Part shown: piece after piece, positions 58,180-64,000 of the stretch
How positions within the stretch are numbered: position 1 is the first letter of the stretch
Layout of the letters: every line of letters begins with the position of its first letter
Assembly: GCA_034769895.1 (NCBI GenBank)
Contig: CM068367.1
Span: forward strand, 688,231,548-688,295,547
Direction: 5' to 3'
Source: Magicicada septendecula
Lineage: Eukaryota > Arthropoda > Insecta > Hemiptera > Cicadidae
Length of the DNA: 64,000 nucleotides
Position numbers and translations under genes: made by a program
The notes under the pieces: generated by a model
Seen by the model: only the letters and a program-made list of their open reading frames with translations
Told to the model about the DNA's origin: nothing
Database searches by the model: none

Positions 58180-60889
58180 TTTATATTTTTTTCTTTAGAA
58201 AAGGCTCATTTAAATTTTGTACTTTACAGTTTCGCAAAAATAATTCAAATCGGGCTCTATTTGCGGTTGGTGTGTCATTTTCATCTTTACTTATTACATT
58301 ATATAAATGGCATACAAATTTTTCAATAACTGATAGTACGTCATCCTTATCCCAAAAAAATTTACCTAGCTCTATGAAACCCTTTTGATACTGTTCCGAT
58401 TGCTGAAGAATTTTATAAGGACGCTGCTTTCCTTTTCTGTAAAATTATGGATTATAATCACATCCAGTAAAAGCATGAAACCCTGGAAGTGCTTTACACA
58501 ACGATTCACCCAATCTTTCATATATTTCATTAACATCTATTACGGTTCGCTTACCCGAAACTCCATATTAAATGGAAAGTTCAATTTTGTTTAATGGTAT
58601 GCAAATTTCCTAACAATATAACTAAAATATCGGTATATAAATATTTAATTAAAACATTAACATCGCTATTAATTTTGCAAATGTGAAAAACTATCTTTGT
58701 ATCTGCTGCTTCGTGATCAGGACAAGAAATATTTGCATGACTGATTTGATAACTTCGCCATTTACAACTTCATACGAGTAGCAATTATTATCAAAATTGA
58801 GAAAAATAGTTGTGTCTTTAATAAACTCAGCAAGATGTTGACTACCCAATGATTTAATATAAAATTAATCAATGCTTCTTTAAATTTACTATTTCTCAGT
58901 TCTCTATTTCTCAGGTCTGTATGTCTCGGTTGATTTTTTCTTAAAATGGCGAAGTCACGATTAGATGATGAGCTTCGTCTCAATGAACGCTTGTAAACCA
59001 TTAATTGAAGATTGAAAGTATCTATCTTAAATGAGATGAATTTCGGATGCCCTGTTATTGGTAAATGTTTGCAATAATTTTTTTGATATACTCCCAAATG
59101 TTCTAGGGACATCTTTCATACAATGCAAAATGTAAAAGCCATCTATTATTATGATGTCGGGTAAGAAAGAACTACTTTCAACTTTCAAACATTTAATCAC
59201 TGCAGATTTTTCCGTTTTACAAATCGTGCCATCTATGTTACAGAAAACCATTAAAACAGGAGTTAAAAGGTATGTGAGGATCTTTTCAATGTTAGCATTT
59301 TGCTCCTTGGAAATAACAAGCATGCGTCCAAATAAGTCTCTTTGCAATCGCACTTCTTGTACTTTATTATTGACAACCATTCTTTTCCTCTGGTTAGACT
59401 TAACAAAATTAATACTCTTGTCTTGAGATTTACGTTTTTCAAATCGGGTCATCGATTGACCACATTCCGCAATAGATGATTCTCTTAACTCATTGCCTGT
59501 TTTTCTGAATTTAAAAGAAAATCAGCTACTTCTGTTGTCGTAGATCGTCCGGTTGCAATGTTATATAACAAATCCTGATCCATCTCAATACAATCAAAAG
59601 TATTCATGTTGTTCTTAACTATGGAAATAAATCTGTTTAACTGAATTCTGTCTTTATTAATTTGATGTTTTTCTAAATCCGAACTGATGTCTTGAGCTTT
59701 TATTAATCCAGTTTCATTGAAACGTGTGAAATTATTTTTGATCTGATGCTATGACTTCTGGACCATCGTTGACGAGCAGATATTGAATTTGTAAAGTGTG
59801 TTACACCAGTAAGTCTTCTAGCAGCATCAACATTGATTATTTGTTCTAAGGTCATTTCAATAGGTATTTTCGAAAAAGATTTTCTTGTTCTTTTTACAAC
59901 GAACAAGCCTTTTTCGAATTCCTCCGTCAGCGCTGGATGTGTTTAATTTATTTTTAATAAATTATCATAGTACTTAAGTAACCACAGAGCATAATTGTGC
60001 TGATTAAATGTGAAAAACAAATTAATAAGTTTTCTTATGATGAATGTATAAAGCTCAAAATCGCCAGTGCGGATACTTCTGGAAAACATAAAATAATAAT
60101 TAATAAATTCTACGCACATCATATAAAATTGTGGAGTTTTTCCAAACTTTCCACCGTGTTTTTTTTTTTTTTTTTTTTTTTAAATATTTATTTAAACGAT
60201 CGTCAAGTTCTTTGTCAAGAAATACTTCATTTGATAATCCTTCACTTCGTATTTTTTTAATTATTGTTCGTGTTCTATCATCAATGAGTAGCTGCTTTTC
60301 TTTAAAAAAATCTTTCAAAATGTAGTATCTGCAAGCCTAAAGACATCATTGGATGCAGATGTTTACATCTATTAAAATGCCTCCTACTAATAAATCCATT
60401 AACAGAACCGCTCGCCAAAAGTTCGCTTTTTACCATCATTTGTGCTAGTCCACACTCATCAATAAATTTTCTGACAGATTTAAAATGAGCCATCATTGTG
60501 TGGAAAACGCCCATACGAAAAAAAAAGATTATCAAACAATGACTTTTCAGTTGATAAGCAACTTTTGCAATTTGCAAATCATAAGTAACCTCCATATAAG
60601 TTTGTTACTGTTCTGTTATTGTTACTGTCGATGTTATTATAGACTTTCTATACTCCTCCAAGTGTGCTGTCTTGATTGAAACGAAATGTTTGTAACATTT
60701 CGAATGGTAGCCATGTATATTATCAACTGTGTCAGGTAGAATAACAATGTTATATTTTAATTTTAAAGTAACAGGCGCGTTTAATATTTCTTTACATATA
60801 CCCAGTTTTTCATCAGTAAACAATTTGATAACACCACTTTCTTTTCCACACTGAAACACACAAAAAGATTTAACACTTTCAGATTCCAT
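58180..60889 (-). pseudogene. Decayed large gene, unnamed family with FEN/PIN-like features
   Basis: Pieces in order: a Cys/His N-terminal module (60889-60605; FCVFQCGKESG, HGYHSKCYKHF); MGVFHTMMAHFKSV (about 60510); FTFNQHNYALWLLKYYDN (about 60010); EEFEKGLFVVKRTRKSFSKI and LEQIINVDAARRLTGVTHF (about 59920-59800); RFEKRKSQDKSINF and LQRDLFGRML (about 59450-59320); IIDGFYILHCMKDVPRTFG (about 59150); and ALPGFHAFTGCDYN plus KGKQRPYKIL (about 58490-58420). I recall this motif order from a repetitive, poorly described invertebrate and fish protein family. The acidic IDGF and GCDY motifs resemble XPG/FEN-type nucleases, but that is inference. Stops (about 59946, about 58450), frameshifts and a T23 insertion (60159-60181) show it is dead. 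Confidence 0.65.
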
Positions 60890-61809
60890 TTTTGTTTAGC
60901 GAGAACATAAATTTTTGAGCACAAAATCAATACTGTGTGATGAAAATTTTTGTGACTTATGCTCCACTAGGGCTGTGCACGCTGCAGTGGTCTAACGGAA
61001 ACTGCTGTTCAGGTAGTTAGAGGGACCACAAACACCTGCCGCAGATTCTTTTCAGTACCGAATTGTCAGCAGTTTCGTTAGATATAAATAATTTTATGAA
61101 ATTATAATGAGATACAACCTTTTCATATCATAGTGAATTTTCATTAAAAAGTATTGATATCTTATAAATTATTTACATAAAGCTAATGCTTGCATTATTA
61201 ATTTTTATAATATTTTATTAGAATTATTATTATTTATTATTTAAACATTTTTCTTCCATTCTGGTGTCTGCCTTTTAGCAAACAGACTAAGAGTTGTGCA
61301 ATAACCGCGTATCTTCAGTGGCGGACATATCCTGAACATTTTTACTGGCAAACTAATAAGACGGAATCGCGATCATTGAGAAAATGCGCAGCGCTCAAGG
61401 CACTTTTGATCGAGATTTTCAGAGGGAAAACTACCGAATTTTTTCCGCCCTTTTGCACACAAACTTATATATTTATAAACATTGCATACACAAATTGGCG
61501 GACATATACCTTGTGCTTTAAGTTTTCTCAAAATTTTCCTAACTTTGACGCTTTTCGCCTTCCATTTATACTCCACTCCTGTTTCCGGCACTTTGCATGA
61601 GGCATAAGAACGACATTTGGTGTTTACTTGTAAATTTTCAGCCATATTCCGAGTGATTTAAAAACCTTAAAAATTTTCCGACTTTCACCGCTTGTCCCCA
61701 TTTTCATCTTCCGAACGCTTTCTGCCGTCAGTTATTTACGATCGATATAGGTCATAGAACATTCTGCGACAAAATTATCCCATCGACCTAGTAAAAAAAA
61801 TAAAAGGCC
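60689..61809 (-). repeat. Right inverted arm
   Basis: Reverse complement of the left arm. It contains the upstream region, the small Cys-rich ORF and the first part of the large gene, so it is the arm from which that gene starts. Confidence 0.88.
61373..61645 (-). CDS. Small Cys-rich protein in the element arm (90 residues)
   Basis: An uninterrupted ORF starting MAENLQVNTKCRSYASCK and ending CLERCAFSQ, with nine Cys in CxxxxC and CxxxCxC spacing (CRSYASC, CPPICVC) among many Lys/Arg; a zinc-binding, DNA-binding role is possible. Its product matches no family I know. It lies about 480 bp upstream of the large gene on the same strand and may be its first exon. The left-arm copy keeps the cysteines but is truncated. 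Confidence 0.45.
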   Translation of the reverse strand: MAENLQVNTKCRSYASCKVPETGVEYKWKAKSVKVRKILRKLKAQGICPPICVCNVYKYISLCAKGRKKFGSFPSENLDQKCLERCAFSQ

Positions 61810-61954
61810 TCTGTCTCTCCGTCTAATAGGTTTTGTTGGCTCATAATGAAAACAACACACTGTATATGTTGAGGAGGTTGGGTAAAAACTATAGGAAATC
61901 GGGTTTGTTTGTTGTTAGTAGAAAACAATAGTCACTGATGGAGAGGTACTTAAC

Positions 61955-63110
61955 CTTACATTGATGTGTGTGTTAGAGAATGAGCCAGTTAAAAACACCA
62001 ATGAATTTAAATATTTCAGACTTATTTTTAATAACAGCAGAAGCCGTAAGAAAGAGTGGCTGCTGTATAGAATGAGCCAAGGTAAAACAGACATTAAACA
62101 GCTTCATGATGTATTATGGAAACCATGGGTCAATAAAACTCCAAACAGTTGTATGCATAAGGCTATTTAGGAGAATGGTATGTCATATTGTGATAGCCAG
62201 AGGTGCCCATCCCCCTAAAAGCCATGGTGCAATTTCCCCCCCAAGTATTCCGAAATTTTATTTCATGGGTAGGGAGGATCACAATACGGGGGTATGGAAT
62301 AACCCCTAGTTAACGGTGAATCTTGGGGCTTTCTTCTTCTTTTGCACCACAAGGATTAGGCATTTGCCTGTTCCGTATCTTGGGGCTTTATCCAAACATT
62401 TTTGAAAAACTAAGGCCATTTAAGCAATTATTGGAATCGTAAAACTAATGTTATTCTTTCATCAACACCAAAAGGTTTTCTAGTATGCCTAATCAATAAC
62501 TAAATTATGAGAAATGTAAAAGCCTGGCCTAACATGATTAGTAGTACATTAGCCCTTATCAAGATAATGTAACTTGATTTTGTAATTCTATTCTTTTTCT
62601 TCACTGCCCCCCCCCCCCAAATTACAAAAACCGCCTTTAAAAACACCTCCCAAAAATTCCAGTGGTGCACCATTGTACCATGCTGTGGGCACCCCTGGTG
62701 AGAGCTCACTGAATTAATTAAGGAAAAATTAAAGACTGTGGAAACGATGTTCTGGAAGAGGCCTAGTTAACTGATGTCAATGAACCACATTTCAAATGAA
62801 GAGATTAGAGCCTGAATGATAATAGCTACTGATATTACTGATGCCCTAGAAGCTAAGGGTTAGAGGTGGTATGCCAACATTCATAGAATGGATCATTAAT
62901 GGTCAAAAAAGTTTGTTGGAATGGGTTCTCACACAAATTCGTTTATAGGAGGGTTTTAAGAATGTGGTAGGACAGTGGTGGTGTAAACAAAATTCTGAAA
63001 CCTCTGTGAGAGGTTTAAATAAAGATGACTGGTTAGACCAGTCACATTTGAGGCTAGGCTATGACATACAGCTTTAGCTCTACTGAAGAGTCCAGAAGAG
63101 AAGAAGACAA
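61955..63110 (+). pseudogene. Non-LTR retrotransposon C-terminus, split by a MITE
   Basis: The first part (61961-62197) reads ENEPVKNTNEFKYFRLIFN and IKQLHDVLWKPW, as in the RT thumb region of non-LTR elements. After the MITE the second part (62706-63110) reads ETMFWKRPS, HISNEEIRA and LRWYANIHRMDH, the usual C-terminal segment, in several frames with stops. The break coincides exactly with the MITE target duplication. It may be the tail of the same old element as 56074-56335, separated by the large inverted-arm element; this is unproven. Confidence 0.72.
62198..62697. mobile_element. hAT-type MITE in a non-LTR pseudogene
   Basis: 500 bp with ends CAGAGGTGCCCA and, inverted, CAGGGGTGCCCA. 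The duplication is GTGATAGC (62190-62197) and GTGAGAGC (62698-62705), 7 of 8 matching. No transposase. Confidence 0.82.
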
Positions 63111-63291
63111 ATGAAATAAGAGGTCAATTAAGCTAGATATTTCCTAGTAAATACTTGTACACATTGTACATGTTATCCACAGTGGCTTCTTTATACTTAA
63201 GCAGAGCTGCAGAGTATTACAGTTACAATATTATTTGCCTCATACTGTTGTAATTTAATTGTGAAGCCCAATTAATGAAAAAATAATACAA

Positions 63292-63721
63292 CAGCGTATC
63301 TAGAATTTGGCCTTGTGGGAGGGGCCCAATCGTGATGGCATCATACAAACAAACAAAAGTTAAAGACTAATCAATATTACTATTTTTAAATTGGCTGAAA
63401 AAACGTGTGATAACATCCTGAAATCAATCCCAAAAAAGTAAACCATAATAACACAACAAAAATATGTCTTATTGATATATTGTTTACAAGATATTTATTG
63501 ACTGAACTGATTTTCCTATATTTCATATTTAAGTTGTATATGCAAATCCTGTATAATAAATCTGTAACAAAGAGATACTACTATAATAACAAACACAGCT
63601 GAACAAGCAATAAACCAGCCTAAAAATTAAGAGATTAACAAAATTCCTCCTCAACTTTTTTTGATACTCTGGGGAGGGGGCCCAGTCCTGTTTTCCCCCC
63701 TCCTCCTTAAACACACCCCTG
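63292..63721. mobile_element. Probable hAT-type MITE
   Basis: Ends CAGCGTATCTAG and, inverted, CAGGGGTGTGTT with G/C-rich subterminal GGGAGGGGCCC on both sides, a look common in hAT MITEs. TIR match is weak and no target duplication was found. Confidence 0.4.
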
Positions 63722-64000
63722 AACTAATAACCATGTAAGACCTGCAATGCAGGGCTAGTGTTAAGCTTCAAAAGATGTTATGTTTTTACATTTAATAAGT
63801 TGCATCCAATGTCTTGTATAGTTTCCATTTATTGATTCCATTAATATCCATGATTGATTAACAAAATGTGTCTATGTAAATTCCAGTCTACCCATTCTAA
63901 CTATTGGGACATGTGAATGTAGTTAGTTGTATAAATTACTATAAATCATAAAATACTTATAAACATTGATTGGATCATTTACAATTTTTCCTATCATATT
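63722..64000. other. AT-rich window end, nothing recognised
   Basis: No supported feature. Confidence 0.5.

Larger units (their letters stand above)
56829..61809 (-). mobile_element. Large inverted-arm element with a decayed gene of unnamed family
   Basis: Inverted arms of about 1.12 kb (56829-57950 and 60689-61809) enclose a minus-strand pseudogene. Outer ends read GGGCCCTTTTATTTTT on the left and GGCCTTTTATTTTT on the right, so they look like defined termini. No target duplication is obvious. Each arm contains a small Cys-rich ORF and the N-terminal module of the gene. A type-1 PLE scrap (57990-58126) sits between the gene end and the left arm. I do not know the superfamily. Confidence 0.65.

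Overview
The window is AT-rich, repeat-dominated eukaryotic nuclear DNA, most likely from an insect. The mix of long-LTR Ty3/Gypsy elements, PIF/Harbinger, several hAT types, Penelope-like elements (PLEs) with hammerhead ribozymes (HHRs) and long simple repeats would suit a cockroach/termite-like genome, but that is an inference. I found no convincing host gene, tRNA or rRNA. Nearly everything interpretable is a mobile element, often nested in another.

Layout. 500-14693: an old, broken Gypsy element (A, minus strand, 4-bp TSD CCCC). Its gag is split by a PIF/Harbinger transposon (7408-10716, TSD TTA), and the middle of its 5' LTR is replaced by foreign DNA ending in a perfect palindrome. 15168-15892: a 50/55-bp minisatellite next to a decayed HHR-like motif. 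20927-21378: a 73-bp minisatellite interrupted by a 158-bp HHR-bearing insertion. 22016-32530: a young Gypsy element (B, plus strand, 2293-bp LTRs about 99.5% identical, TSD CAAT), almost intact apart from a frameshift at the end of pol. 35514-38208: a decayed hAT element. 39295-40920: a decayed PLE reverse transcriptase/GIY-YIG gene. 41554-44422: a 2.9-kb solo LTR of the same long-LTR lineage (TSD TATT). 44523-45262: a second hAT pseudogene. 45315-48138: three compact HHR-bearing structures of three sequence types. 50563-50613: another HHR-like motif. 52092-52353: a hAT MITE with a perfect 8-bp TSD. 56829-61809: a large element with inverted arms of about 1.1 kb, a small Cys-rich ORF in each arm, and a decayed large gene of a family I recognise but cannot name. 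61955-63110: a non-LTR retrotransposon tail split by another hAT MITE.

How the parts work together. In the Gypsy elements LTR, tRNA-Lys-type primer site, gag, +1-frame pol, a conserved 3' noncoding block and a terminal hairpin form a retrotransposition unit without env. In the Harbinger element a MADF protein gene and a DDE transposase gene are interlocked, each with its second exon inside the other's intron. The most interesting hidden layer is RNA: hammerhead-type self-cleaving motifs of at least four sequence types, several of them in foldback structures. All share one extra nucleotide between the CUGANGA box and stem II.
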